A stretch of 64,000 bases of DNA from Primula veris (Eukaryota > Streptophyta > Magnoliopsida > Ericales > Primulaceae), in assembly GCA_963682055.1 (NCBI GenBank), contig OY821748.1:34083661-34147660 (forward strand), read 5' to 3'. The translations under genes were made by a program, and so were the position numbers. Below the pieces are notes generated by a model that was not told the DNA's origin, did no database searches, and saw nothing but the letters and a program-made list of their open reading frames with translations. Each line of letters opens with the position of its first letter. The stretch's first letter is position 1. Below, piece after piece: positions 1-12,039 of this stretch.

Positions 1-3
1 ATC

Positions 4-1913
4 ATGGAATCTTATAATTTTGTTTTTAATGAACTTAAAGATATATATGAGTGTGCAGGTGAAGATGGTATGACAGGTTTTATGGATACAACCATGGAAG
101 AAGATATGGATGGAAAGCAAAAAGAGTCAGCTACTACACCAGTTATAACTGAGGAACAACCCGAGGAGTTGTCTGAAAAAGAATCTGAAGGCTCAGTTGT
201 AACTGAGACTGCACCAGTTGCAACTGAACCTGCAACTGAACAACAACATAGAAGGGTGAAGTATGTGAGGACTCAGAAAAATCACCCATTGGACAACATT
301 ATTGGAGAGGTAAGTGCATGTATGAATACTCGATGAAAACACCTCGACCTTGTTAGTTTTAATTGCTATATATCTCAGATTGAGCCTAAGAATGCTAATG
401 AAGCTTTATTTCATGATGAATGGATTTCTGCTATGCAAGATGAATTGAGTCAGCTTGAAATGAATGATGTATGGACTCTTGTGCCTAGGCCTGAAAATAA
501 GAATATAATTGGTACTAAATGGATTTTTAGACATAAAACTGATGAGGATGGTACCATTGTTAGAAATAAGGCTAGGTTAGTTGCTCAAGGTTACACTCAA
601 GTTGAAGGAATTGATTTTGATGAGACATTTGCACCTGTTGCTAGAATTGAATCTATTAGAATGTTGTTGTCTCTTGCTTGCTTATATGATTTTAAATTGT
701 TTCAACTTGATGTTAAAAATGCTTTTCTTAATGGCAATATTTTAGAAGAAGTATATGTTAAGCAGGCAAAGGGATTTGAAGATCCTCATAAACCTGATCA
801 TGTTTTTCATTTAAAGAAAGCTCTTTATGGATTAAAACAATCTCCTAGAGCATGGTATGATAGATTAGCAAAGTTTTTGATTCAAAAAGGTTTTCTAAGA
901 GAGGGAGTTGATAAAACATTGTTTACCAAGAGAACTTCTAAGAATATTATAGTTGTTTAGATTTATGTGGATGATATTGTTTTTGGTTCTACTTCTATGA
1001 GTTATGTTGATGAGTTTATTGCTGATATGAAAAGTGAATTTGAGATGAGTGGTGGTGGTGAATTGAATTTTTTATAGGTTTGCAAGTTAAGCAAAGTGAT
1101 AAAGGCATATTTTTGTGTCAAAGTAAGTATGTAGGAAATCTAGTTACTAAATTTGGTTTGTCTGATAGTAAAGAGAAAAGGTCACCTATGAGTTCTAACT
1201 TAAAAATGTCTAAGAATGAGAAAAGTAAGCATGTTTGTCCTAGTTTATATAGATCTATGATTGGTAGCTTGCTTTATTTGACTGCTAGTAGACCTGATTT
1301 GTGTTTGAGTGTTGGAGTTTGTGCTAGCTACCAAGCTAATACCTTATAATCTCACTTATTAGCTGTTAAGAGGATTATTAAATATGTGAAAGGAACTATT
1401 AATCTAGGCTTGTGGTATTCTAAAGATACTAACCATCATTTAGTTGGGTTTTGTGATGCTGATTGGGCTAGTAATATTGATGATAGAAAGAGTACATCTG
1501 GTGAATGTTTTTACTTTGGAAATAACTTAGTATCTTGGTTTAGTAAGAAGCAAAGTTGTATCTCTTTATCTACTGCAGACGCAGAATATATAGCAGCTGT
1601 TAGTGGTTGTACTCAACTTTTATGGATGAAACAGATGCTTGAGGATTATAATGTTAAACAAGTGGTTTTTAATTTATATTGTGATAATAAAAGTGCAATT
1701 GATTTAGCTAATAATCCAGTTCAACACTCTAGAACAAAGCATATAGACTTAAGATATCATTTTATTAGAAAACTTGTTGAAGAAAAATGTCTAGTTTTGG
1801 TACATGTTGTAACTGAGAAACAACTGGCAGATATATTTACAAAACCATTGGATGTTAAAAGGTTTGATTCCCTAAGAAGTGATATTGCGGTGTGTTATTA
1901 TGAATCTATTTGA
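4..1913 (+). pseudogene. copia pol remnant: linker, RT and RNase H
   Basis: This is a decayed polyprotein segment that once encoded reverse transcriptase and RNase H for replication of the element. The linker (4-336) ends at a TGA. RT resumes at about 340 and includes DVKNAFLNG and ALYGLKQSPRAWYDRL. An in-frame TAG (958-960) sits just before the catalytic YVDDIVFGS box (964-990). A one-base insertion in a T run near 1070 shifts the frame, and a TAA at 1347-1349 interrupts again. RNase H follows ([22 protein letters not shown]) up to a natural stop at 1911-1913. The sibling copy at 38941-42759 is open through all of these sites, which is why I call them breaks. The linker also contains the TAACTG/GTTGCAAC-type repeats found elsewhere in the family. 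Confidence 0.88.
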
Positions 1914-3188
1914 GTAAACAAATTGTAGTTTATTATGAGCATAATCAGTTACAAACACTTGAATAAATCTGCATGAGCTGCATATAATTTTTCTGAAAAA
2001 GAGTGAAGTTTTACTTAATAAAAATAGGAATTGACACTAATAATCTGTTTAATAATTCTGCTGAATATGTTGTAAAATGATTACTCTGGACCAATGTCTC
2101 TCACTGCTTGCATAGAGATGCTTTTTTATCCTTTTTTTTCCCATTGGTTGGACAGTTTAGAACTGAACACGCAGCTGGATGGCAGCAGAACGAGTTAAAG
2201 CTCAGTTAAAACTGGGACTGGTACTATGATCTGACTGATAATAAAAAGATGTCGTGGATTAATGTCCATTTTATTAATGATTATATGTTCTATAAAGTGT
2301 CAAATTTTTTAATAAAAAGGTAATGTTGATCAATTTTTCTTGGAAGAAGTAATTGTGTGATTTTGGTTCCAATACAGTTTCAAGTGTCAGTTGTAACTGA
2401 GATGCAACTCAAGTGAACAGGAAATTTATTTTTACTTGATAAATTGGTTATTTAATTAAAACTGAAAAAGCCATTGTTTTCTTGTGCAAAATGTTCTGAA
2501 CAATATAGTGGAATATCAACAATTTTTATTGTGCTAAAAACTTAAGTTTTGCAGTTATAAAATGGTGAATTTGATTAATAGTTAAAACTGTTTTTTTTAC
2601 TCTTAAACTTGAAAATTTGTCCTTGATTAAAATTATATGCTCTTAAACTTTGTTTTCTCATTTAAAAGAAGAGTTACAGCTGATTAAGCCCTCATGGATG
2701 TATGCAGATTTGTTTTAATAAAATTCTTGTGAGTTATCTGAGGATATTGGTGAGTGATAATATGGTTTTTGGTTGTTTGTTGAGAGTGATTATGGTTATA
2801 TTGGTTCTACTTTGGTTGATTATGATAAGTGTGGTGCATTCTAACCTTGTCAATATTATGACAAAACGGGGGAGTAGATTGATGAGTTGTGAGTTATGAG
2901 AGGGCAATGAGCTTGACTTTGAGTATGATTGTTTATATTTCTGTTTTTGAGAATGTCTGCTCTGATTGATTGCTAGTTTTGATAATAATTTAAAGGTTTA
3001 TCTTTCTAATCTTATATGCTTAAAAGTGTGAAGGTATTTTATATATTTATGAGATGTGACTTGCGGGGGGAGATTTGATAAGATTTGTGCTTAAATAATT
3101 GATTTTGTGGTTTAACTGTGTTGATAACCTTATGGGAAAGTTTGTTTTTCAAAAGTTTTACAACTCAATGTTTTTGCCAAAATAATGA
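1914..3188 (+). other. 3' spacer of copia element 1
   Basis: This 1.3 kb AT-rich stretch lies between the pol stop and the polypurine tract. I see no credible gene in it; the small open frame at 2702-2899 has no recognisable domain. In related SIRE-like elements this position can hold an accessory ORF, and the young element at 44964-54526 does have one there. A TAACTG-type repeat is present near 2386-2410. Confidence 0.6.
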
Positions 3189-3201
3189 CAAAGGGGGAGA
3201 T

Positions 3202-4029
3202 TGTTAGGTTCAAAGTACAAGTTTATTGTAACATATTTATTTGTCATCATATTGCTAAAAATATATTGAGTTAACTTATTTTGAACTCTTATTATGTTAA
3301 CAGTTAATACGTAACACGTTTGTTAAGTTATGGTTAAATATAGGTTGAAATTATAATTTCAGTTATAACTGAAACTGACGGACAGATTACTTGGCGATCA
3401 AGTCAAAGATATTGTAGAAGGTCCACAAACGTGAGCAGCAAGTCAAGAAGATTTCGTACAATCTCAGAAGATTAGATTAAAGAGAATGAAGAGTTTACTT
3501 GTTGGATTAGAAGACTTTAAGAGAAAAGAAGAATCCTAGTCAAAGAAGAAAATAGAGAAAAAGGAAATATTTCCTATTTGATTAAGATTAAGTTTCTTTG
3601 TAAGGCTATAAATAAAGTCAATTGGACTCTAATATTTTGTGTCTCTACATCATAGATTATACAGCAAATAGATAGAGAGAGACCCAAGAAATATTAGAGA
3701 GAAAATATTATTTTTTGAGAGAAATTCGTGACGGTATGTCATTAGATATTGAGAGGTGTTAGGTAGGAGTAATAGTTTGATAGGCAAATACTCGTGAGGG
3801 TCATTGATTATTGTAAAACTTGAGTCTACTATTGTAAGCTTAACAATATCAATAAATACTGGGTGAGTGCCTCTGAGACGTAGATGTGGTGAGCACGTCG
3901 AACTTCATAATTAAACGTCGTGTATTATTTACTATTCTGTCATAACTATTCAGTTATAACTGAAACAGAACCTCGGTTATAACTGAAATGCGTAACATCA
4001 TTCGGAACATTAGGCAAACGTATTTTTCA
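3202..4029 (+). repeat. 3' LTR of copia element 1
   Basis: The LTR starts TGTTAGG directly after the polypurine tract. I place its end at TTTCA (4029), because the LTR at 36247-37703 is alignable (in reverse complement) up to the same trinucleotide and diverges after it. A TATA-like CTATAAATAA lies at 3605-3614. TAACTG motifs occur at about 3362-3372 and 3946-3987. The 5' LTR and its target duplication are outside the window, so the boundary rests on the comparison alone. Confidence 0.75.
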
Positions 4030-4672
4030 GAGCGGTTGCCTGCTCAATGTCTCGGAACAAGAGGACCGCCCGCGCCAAGAGGTCAAGGGGCGAGAGAATG
4101 GATCAGCTCAGGTAGCCGATGATGAGGAGAGAGAGAGAGTCTCCGCTGGTCTGCAGCTGCGTATTCTGATTGGGAGCTGTGGGAGGACACTAGGACGATT
4201 GCTAGGTGCACCGAGAGGGCCCACCAGCACTCAGCAGCACGATTGGAGGCAAGACTTGACTATGAGACAACTTTCCTGAGCCATTAGATGGTAGTCTTGC
4301 TCTAGAACTAGGGTATTCCAGGACCATCCAATCCGCCTTTCCACTTCCCAGATTCTCATGCTGACGATGGCGAGACAAACTTCTAGCCATAGCAGCCCAC
4401 TTGTTCCAGCCTTCGTTCTGGTTTTTATCTTAGTTTTGTTATGTTTATTTCCTCGAACAAGAGTTGTTTTGATGTAAATTGCATGTTTAGATTACATCTG
4501 TCTGACCGATTCTTATTTTCTGTCAGATTTTTCTCTCCTTGGAGACAGTTGATTTTTGTTTTAGAGGATTTGGTATTATTTTCATTTTATGACTACACGA
4601 TTGTGTGTTTTTGACTATTTCGGTGTCTGCATACGATATTTTTTCTTCCTAATTTTGAGAGTGCACACGCAT
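4030..4672. other. Unassigned stretch, first 400 bases GC-rich
   Basis: The first 400 bases are clearly richer in GC than their surroundings and include a GAGAGAGA tract near 4128. No open frame of useful length has a recognisable domain. It may be the remnant of an older retroelement into which copia element 1 inserted, but I cannot name it. Confidence 0.35.
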
Positions 4673-5640
4673 TGTTAGGATGTTCAGTTGGTCATAGATA
4701 ATTGAAAATTTCGTGAAAATAAGTGCATGACAGAAATGAAAGCAGGTGTTGGTCCATATGGCAATAAACCTAGCGGGGTCTGAAAAAGTTTATCTACTCT
4801 TAAAAATTTCTCCAGTTTAAAACAAGTAGATGCTTTGGTTGAATACAATATAAATAGCAGCGGATAATATATATATATATTTGTATACAATACGAGTATA
4901 TAAATACAAATAATAGAGCTACACTCAACCAATCTATATAGCAATTAAACAGTCACAAGTATATGCAACTACTTTACTTTATATGATAGTTGACATCAGA
5001 TGCACATTGATTTGTCTAGCTATCGACAAATAGATCTTGTCAATGAAGACTCGATCTAATCGTTTGCTATGGATATACGTGAGCTCTGAGTCAAGATGAA
5101 ATATTAATCAAGTCTTCTAAATATAACCATGATAATAACAATGATAGTATATACTTGAATGCAAGGGATAAATTAAGAAGATACTAGACACGATGATTTA
5201 TCCAGATTCGCCTCAAGTTGTGACTACGCCGTGTCAACAAGTCCTAACCGGATCTTGAATTTTTGTATTCATTTATAAATCTTCTTTGAGGGCAGTGTAT
5301 GCTTTACAAATCTCCTCCTTACGGGAAGATCAACCCACTACAAAATCTCTCCCTCCATAAATGGAAGAGTTTCCCGGAAACGTCTCTAACAACGGGACAA
5401 CTAATCTATGCTTGAAGTTGTACATAAGTCTTATAATTAACAAGTTCAATATACCTTGATCAAAACTAACAATCGTTGTGATTGAAAGTATGAACTAAGG
5501 CTAATCTCTCTTTATAGGGTAAGATAATATATATAATATGGATACAAAGTTTCTCTCCTCTCCAATCTCTCTTTTCTCTTTTATTTTAGTTGATTAATAT
5601 CCGATTGCTTGATAGGGTAAGATACGTAAAAAGGGAAAGT
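4673..5640 (-). repeat. Candidate solo or truncated LTR, minus orientation
   Basis: The stretch opens with TGTTAGGA. It contains GATTTATCCAGATTCG near 5196 and a series of short arms resembling, in position and style, the GATTTATAGAGGTTCGG part of the LTR at 44964-46088. On the minus strand a CCTATAAAGAGAG box lies near 5510. No matching second LTR, target duplication or clean right border could be found, so this is a tentative call and the right edge is approximate. Confidence 0.35.
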
Positions 5641-5929
5641 ACTTAAAGGCAATTCTACGTTTTTTTTGTTACTTTCTCTATTAATTCATCTTAAGTAATA
5701 AGAAAATGAATAAGGCTCGTATCTATTATTGCATATTTTATGATACTAAGTGTGTATTCTAATTATGCAAAAGCGTTACGCTGACAAATTTACACGTCAG
5801 TCAAGCCAATCCCTTGGTGATAGTTGTTAAGGCCCACGACTCGCAAGCCCATTTAAGTCTTCTATCTAAACGACGAGGACGACCCTAGTGTTGAGCACAA
5901 ACAGATTACTTCCAAATGAATTGCAACCG
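5641..5929. other. No recognisable feature
   Basis: AT-rich sequence with no gene, long repeat or RNA signature that I can see. Confidence 0.4.
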
Positions 5930-6700
5930 AAGTATTATTGAAACCAAACCAAACCAATCATAAGCGGTTTTGTTCGGTTTGGTTTGTTCAGTTTGTACTT
6001 TAATCGGAAAACACTACAACAGAATTTACTTTAAATTACTCTAAAAATGAGCAACTTCAAAAAGTTATTAAGTCATCGTATAAGTTTTGTTATATCAAAA
6101 ACTTCAAATTTAGGTTCATTTGAACTAAAATATTCATTAAATATCAGAATGTGTAATATTTTTTATCAATATAAATGAAAATCTAGGTGTTCATGTCCTA
6201 ATGCAAAAACTTTGAACTTTAAACTCAAATAGTATTTGTAAATGACTTAGTACATACCCAATTATGTACATAAGTCACAAATTTTGTAAATTTACATATT
6301 ATATATACAAAAGTTTGTAGTTATTATATTTATGACTATATATATAAATTTATTTATATACAATTATACAATTATCGGTTTGGTTTGGTTTGTTTTGGTT
6401 TGAAGACGTGTAAACCATGAACCGAACCGATTATATCGGTTTTTGGATTTATAAACCAAACTAAATCAATTAATAATCAGGTTGGTTCGGTTTTTGATCG
6501 GTTTGGTTTGGTTCCATCGATCTGGTTGGTTTAGTTTGGTTTGAAGACGAGTAAACCGTGAACCGAACCGATTATGTCGGTTTTTGGATTTATAAACCAA
6601 ACCAAACCCATTAATAATCGGTTTGGTTTGGTTACATCGGTCTGATTGGTTTGAATTGCTTTGGTTTGTGTATATAAACTGAATAAATAAAACTTGATTT
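5930..6700. repeat. GGTTTGGTTT-rich repeat with 141-bp tandem duplication
   Basis: The stretch is dense in GGTTTGGTTT and its complement AACCAAACCA, so many short segments can pair with one another. Two long units are tandem: TGAAGACG begins at 6401 and again at 6542, a 141-bp period, and both units continue with a shared GTAAACC...GAACCGAACCGATTAT core and the same TTTTTGGATTTATAAACC segment. Sequence of this kind is common in plant genomes; I do not assign it to a transposon family. Confidence 0.7.
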
Positions 6701-7972
6701 CCATTTATTATTCTCCACATGGGGTAATGCATATAAATATACACATTGGCCGAGTAAATGGCACAATTAATTTCATACCGTTGGGCTATTAAGTTGATTT
6801 CCTTACCAAATGATAGTAAAATAATATCTCATCATTTAACAACTTACTTTGAATAATGGAATGTGAATTATAGTAATTTTCGGATATTCTAGAACTCATT
6901 AATGGAATAAACATTAACACTCATATTTAAAGGGATTTTTATGAGTGCCTTTTTGGAACAGTCAGTTTATTTGAGTGTTTATGGTACAGTCATCTTAACC
7001 ACCGTTAAATTGAAAAATTGATGGTTATATGATGTTTTTCAATAAATAACTTATTTTTTTAAAAAATTTTCAATAAATTAGAAGTGATAAATTAAAAACA
7101 AATTGTACAACACACTAAAAACTCAAATAAAAATATAAAACCTTAGAGGGGCCTATCCTAAACTTAAATATTAATCAAAATTTAATTTTTTTTATTCATT
7201 TGACACTTTTTTATGCAAACGGATTGTGAAGCAGTCATATAAGGTGACTGTTCCCTAGTAATTCCCGATTTTTATTAATATAAATGATAAAATGAATACA
7301 TGGAAATAGAAGTCAAGCGAGCAATAAGATGCGCCGCTAGACCTTCCTGAATAGCAAAACCAGTACTCTTAAACCCTAGGAGTTATGACATTACTATGCG
7401 TGACCATTTGAATAACATAATCTGGAATTAATTACTAATTAAATTCGTTGTCACCTAAAAAAGGATTACAATAATTGCTTTCCGAACTTTTTGGATTATA
7501 GTAATTATTAAGGATCTGTGAGGTGTATTTGGCACTTTCAGGAAAATTGAAATTAATAAATTTCTCAATCAGTCACGGCGAGAGATAAAGAATAGGTATA
7601 GTTTCATTTCCCCCCAAAATTCTGTGAACCAAGTTAAAATCGTTTCTTTCTTTAAATGCGCGCTAAAATGACTTTCTAGTATAAAAACCACCTGTGTGGA
7701 AGTCATTTTTTACTCCTGGTTTTAACAGCAAGATCATTGTATTCTAGTTAAATCAATAACTTATCAGAAAAAATTGTCGACAGTTCCAACAAGGAAGGGG
7801 ACATGGAAAAGACTTGTGCGCATGTAAATGTGTTATATGTGTAATATGCATATATGTATTTTGCTTTTGGTCCTTCAACTTTTTTTTGCTATTTTACTTC
7901 AGATCTGAAAAATTTATGATCTCGGGGATTCTGAAATAGTATTTCTTAACTTTGACCATCATATGTAATAAA
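6701..7972. other. AT-rich intergenic, no gene seen
   Basis: No open frame with a recognisable domain, no RNA gene and no clear repeat structure. Confidence 0.4.
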
Positions 7973-8400
7973 CACTACAAGAAAATACGTCTTTGGCAAT
8001 GAAAAATTTCGTTGCTTAAAGTTTATTTTTCGTTGTTAAAATAGATCGGCAACAAATTATTGTCGTTGCCATGCCGTTGCGGATGCCCCGTTACTGAAAG
8101 TTTATGGCAACAACTTGAAGCATCGTTGCTGAAAATAATTATTTTGCAACAAAAACATGTGTTGCCATTTCGAAATAATATTGTTGCCAAATGGAAATAA
8201 GTTGTTGTCAATCCTTCAATTTTTTTGTTGTTAAAGGTTACAATTCCGTTGCTGATTTTTTAATTAAGTTGTTGCATTTGAGAAATAAAGTGTTGCCAAA
8301 TATGGGGAAAAATCATTGCAAAATACATCATTGGTTGTTGTTGATTTGAATCTCTACCGTTGCAAATTCATAATCAATTTTTGTTGCAAAATGCAAATAA
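7973..8400. repeat. CACTA terminus and GTTGC subterminal repeats
   Basis: The terminus CACTACAAGAAAA (7973-7985) is followed by around twenty GTTGC or GCAAC pentamers in both orientations up to about 8400, for example near 8018, 8063, 8077, 8135 and 8160. In En/Spm such subterminal repeats are the binding sites of the element-encoded TNPA protein. That role here is inferred from position and density. Confidence 0.75.
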
Positions 8401-8783
8401 TAATTGTAAAATTTTAATTCAATTTCACTCATATATAATACAAATATTATAAATTAAATTAAGTTTCAATTGCTAGAATCATTCAACACACAATAACTAA
8501 AATATTCATCATAAACATTTAATAAAAGAAAATGTAACATATTACAAAAGTAATCACTACGAACATTCTTTGATCATAGAACATATTACAAAAGTTATAA
8601 CTGCAGCTGAGATGAAGTACATGCAACTTGATGACGAATTTGGAAATGCTTAATCAAGTCAAATAGCATCATGTATCGATATCCTAAAAACAAAGAGTAG
8701 AAAATGACAAATTTTGTCAAATACGAATTTTTAAATCCATTTGAACAACATGATCACAAGTTTTTCATAGAAAAAAAATACCT

Positions 8784-10674
8784 TCAATCGGAGTCAATTT
8801 GCCGGATCAAATTCAGATCAACCGAAAAACCGCCTGATAAGATGAGATCTACAAATCTTGTATATCGAATTTGAAGGGCTTCGATTTTTTTGTTTTGAGA
8901 TTCGATTTGCACTCGAAGTAACTTATTCATGGCATCTTGCGAAACAAATTTTTCTTCATTTTCTTTGTTTAAACTTCGAAGGGTCTTCAACTCAGCTTGC
9001 ATCTCACCGCTATGAATCAAATTCGGCTTGCAATAATTTTTTTTCTTCAGCTTCATGTTAGGTCCAAGTCCTTTAAGATAATTTTTTTTCCCAAATACTT
9101 TTTGAGACAATTCTGCGGGTGAAAGTTCTTTTCCATTTATAAAAAATTCATCCTCAAGTTGTTTTAGTGCTTCCTGTAATAAAAAATACCAAGAACAATA
9201 AAAGAAAAGCATAGTTCATGTAGCCGTGTACTAAGTTGTTTTAACGCATCTTATACTCGCGTTATCATCGTAGTTCATCAAGGTCAATATGTATATCGAA
9301 ATAATAACAAAAAACACAAGAACTTGGTATAAGTTCTTATAATATCGTATTGTGGCAATTTATAGTCAGAATATACGAAATCCTGATGATACACAAATTG
9401 ATTAATAAAAAAGAGAAGCTATTGAATCTGTAGATGTTTCCTCTACAAAATAAGTATATTAGACAGTAAATCAAATATTCATAAACAATTAATAAACAAC
9501 ATACTTATTAAACATCGAAACAATCACTTCTATAACAACTTATTGAACGAACATGTGTAAGCAGACAAGCTAAAACAAACAATCTAACATCGATATCACC
9601 ATACGAATTATAACATTATACAAAACTATATACCAAACTAAAATTGTAATAATTAAAAAGATTTGAACATAAAAACTTGCAGGATATATATGTAAACATA
9701 CTTACATAGTCTTCTTCACAACGTTCGTCAATCCAGACTTCTTTTTTCTTTCCTTTTGTATGAGTTGACTTATAAAACTCGGAAAACTTGGGTTGCTCTT
9801 ATTTTTTTCTTGCGTAGTGTAATTTGAAAGGTGAAATCAATTAGTGAGTATTTGAAGTAATAGTTGATGAAATAACTTTAAGCAAAATTATTATGTACCA
9901 TAAAATTATAACAACTATGAAACAAATTGTTACAACTTAAAGCTCACCTCAACAGTAAATTCATAAAACTTTGAAGCAAAAGATTGCGGGCCCACGGTAT
10001 GGTTGTAAGTCCTCTGCTCACGGTTCGCTTGATTGATTTCTGAACATTTCTGTGAAAAGAATTACAAAATAAGTAACAGACTACAACACCATATGTGATC
10101 TAGTAATCAGATTCTTTACCTTGAAACTATCTGTGTTCCAGACATTTGTTATCATGAATTTCTCTTTATCTTCATCCATGGATGAATAACGATGGGCATT
10201 AGGATCTTTACCTTCTGCTACAACTTTGTTATAGTACTGTTTTGCTCTAGATTTCCAAAATCTAAATAAATTTTGGCACTCAGCGTTAATGATTCAGCGA
10301 CTTGATCGTTAGTACCATAACCTTCTATATCAAACCAGTCCTTCAAGCAAAAAAACGTATGGTTTACACATGATACATACTCCCATGATAAGTATTAATC
10401 GTTGTTTATAAAACTACCAATTATTAGGAAAGATAAAAATAAAATCAAAATCCTTCCAATATATTGCATTCGTTGGAGCATGTTCCCTGACTAGTGTCCC
10501 CAACACTTGAGTTAATTGCGATGCACTTTCTCCAACGAATGCGTTCACCTCCAAATCAACTTTGATGAAGATTTTCGCTTTGGTTTTTTTGACCGTTCGT
10601 TGCGTGCTTTTACATTTAGTTATGCCACGAACAGTTCGGGATTGGGAACCTTTAACAGACTCTGATGATGCCAT
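8784..10674 (-). pseudogene. PF03004-type CACTA transposase gene, fragmented
   Basis: This is a multi-exon gene, read on the minus strand, for the second CACTA protein (Ptta/En/Spm family, TNPA-like), which in En/Spm binds the element's ends. Recognisable exons, in transcript order: 10423-10674 (basic N-terminus), about 10122-10260 (FWKSRAKQYYNK), 9951-10047, 9709-9789 (KFSEFYKSTHTKGKKKEVW, with the KTHT-like signature of the family), and 8784-9173 (KVFGKKNYLKGLGP followed by a predicted coiled coil, residues KTLRSLNKENEEKF onward). The last exon has a CAG acceptor at 9174-9176. Frame between exons is not continuous in my reading, and I place the borders by similarity and GT/AG dinucleotides, so I call it a pseudogene. 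Its stop faces the 7973 terminus, the normal arrangement. Confidence 0.7.
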
Positions 10675-10690
10675 AATCAAAGTCTAGAAA

Positions 10691-11589
10691 AATAAAAGAG
10701 AAATTATGAATAGTTCAAGAATATATGCATACTTTAGATGATCAATAAGAAACAGAACTAGATGATCAATACACTCACCTTTGAATATGTATGTGGTTAC
10801 TCTTAACTGTATGTTCAAAAACAAGTTAAGTGCTTCTTCAGGGACCGTGTTAAGCAAAACTGACAAGTGATATGACAATATATCTTACAGTCTAACACAT
10901 ATTAAAGAATGAGACACCGGTATCATGCAAGTTTCATAAGGACCAGCACCAAGTGACCAATACTTCAATACAAAGTATCATTGCTTCATAATAGATTATC
11001 GGGGACCAATCAAATGGGCGGTATTTCCCAAAATAGATTTTTAGCTTCACATTTAAAAATATTCATACTTAAAAATATTCAAATGATATGTTTAGCTTTT
11101 ATAACTTATTTGAGACTAAAAACATGTGTGTTGAAAATCCAATTTTAATTTGAACTTATTCCCTATTTTTCTTTAAAAATTAATATGAATGATAAAATAA
11201 CTATATAGCATAAGCTGGGTGATAATGTTCTGAACCGTTCATGATAAAATTTTTGTTCAAGTCATGTGTTCGGTTCATGTTCGTTTAATTTTTTAATGAA
11301 TTGAACATGAATCAAAATATATAAGTCGTTTGGTACAAAAGAAAAGACGATCATGAGCAAAATGTGTTCGTCTCGTAAAGTTTTGATTCATCGAATCAGA
11401 CTGGTCAATCATCAATACATACACATATAAAATAAATATAATAATATATTTATACAATAAATAACTAAAAAATCATATAATACTAGTGAAATACAATTAA
11501 ACTTAATAATAATACTGATTTTGTACTAATAACTAGCTAAGTGAGTTGTTTACATTTTTTTATATACAAGCAATTTTTTTATAGTGTGG
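10691..11589. other. AT-rich intergenic, no gene seen
   Basis: No recognisable gene or element border. The truncated right edge of the CACTA element at 7973 must lie in or just before this stretch. Confidence 0.4.
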
Positions 11590-11986
11590 TACCCAAATTT
11601 TCCAATTTGGGTACCACACTATAATGACTTTCCAATTTAGGTACCACCGTCTAAATAAATCACGGAATCATGTCATGTAACATTTGACAAGCATTAATTT
11701 GAGAGGCTAATTTAAAAATTTTGCACAAAAATATGTCATATTAGAAAAAATTTCCCTCCAATTTCACACATAAAAAAAAAATTAGCATATAATCCTAATT
11801 TTTTTTGTGTGAAATTGGGGGAAACGTTTGTATAGGATGACTTTTTTTATGTAAAATTGTCAAATTAAGCTCTCAAATTAATGTTTGTCAAATGTCACGT
11901 GACATGATTCCGTGATTTATTTAGACGGTGGTACATAAATTGGAAAGTTATTATAGTGTGGTACCTAAATTGGAAAATTTGAAAGG
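11590..11986. repeat. MITE with arms nearly half the element (giant hairpin)
   Basis: The left arm (about 11594-11714) and right arm (about 11863-11980) are reverse complements over roughly 120 bases with few mismatches. A shared segment is GTCTAAATAAATCACGGAAT. A second inverted pair (TTTCCCTCCAATTTCACACA / TGTGTGAAATTGGGGGAAA) brings the fold almost to the centre near 11787, where the loop AATTAGCATATAATCCTAATT is itself nearly palindromic. There is no coding capacity. The form fits a foldback MITE; the superfamily is not clear because no target duplication stands out. Confidence 0.85.
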
Positions 11987-12039
11987 TGGGTACCCAAATC
12001 GTTAAAAACAGATAGTTTGGTGTATTAAACCTATAAAAC

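Larger units (their letters stand above)
1..4029 (+). mobile_element. SIRE/Maximus-like Ty1-copia element, 3' part
   Basis: This is the 3' half of a copia-superfamily LTR retrotransposon; the window starts inside its integrase-RT linker, so gag, most of pol and the 5' LTR lie outside. Order on the + strand: linker, reverse transcriptase, RNase H, a non-coding 3' spacer of about 1.3 kb, a polypurine tract (3189-3201, AAAGGGGGAGA) and one LTR. The protein parts align by eye with the element at 36247-42752, including the peptide YVRTQKNH in the linker, so the two belong to one family. The SIRE/Maximus assignment is inferred from the RNase H tail (ADIFTKPL) and the long 3' spacer. The element is dead: its reading frame is broken several times. 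Confidence 0.85.
7973..10690 (-). mobile_element. CACTA (En/Spm) element, one end with accessory transposase gene
   Basis: A CACTACAAGAAAA terminus at 7973, typical of plant CACTA elements, is followed by about 400 bp of subterminal repeats and then a broken minus-strand gene of the PF03004 'plant transposase, Ptta/En/Spm' type. The TNP2-type gene and the opposite terminus are missing, so the element is truncated on its right side somewhere near 10700-10900. It is distinct from the CACTA element at 16624-35118, which has a different terminus. Confidence 0.75.

Noticed and set aside
7973..8400. Link between the CACTA GTTGC subterminal repeats and the GTTGCAAC repeats of the copia elements
   Set aside because: Only a pentamer is shared. 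The longer contexts differ, and the copia motif always has an AACTGAG partner, so I treat this as coincidence.
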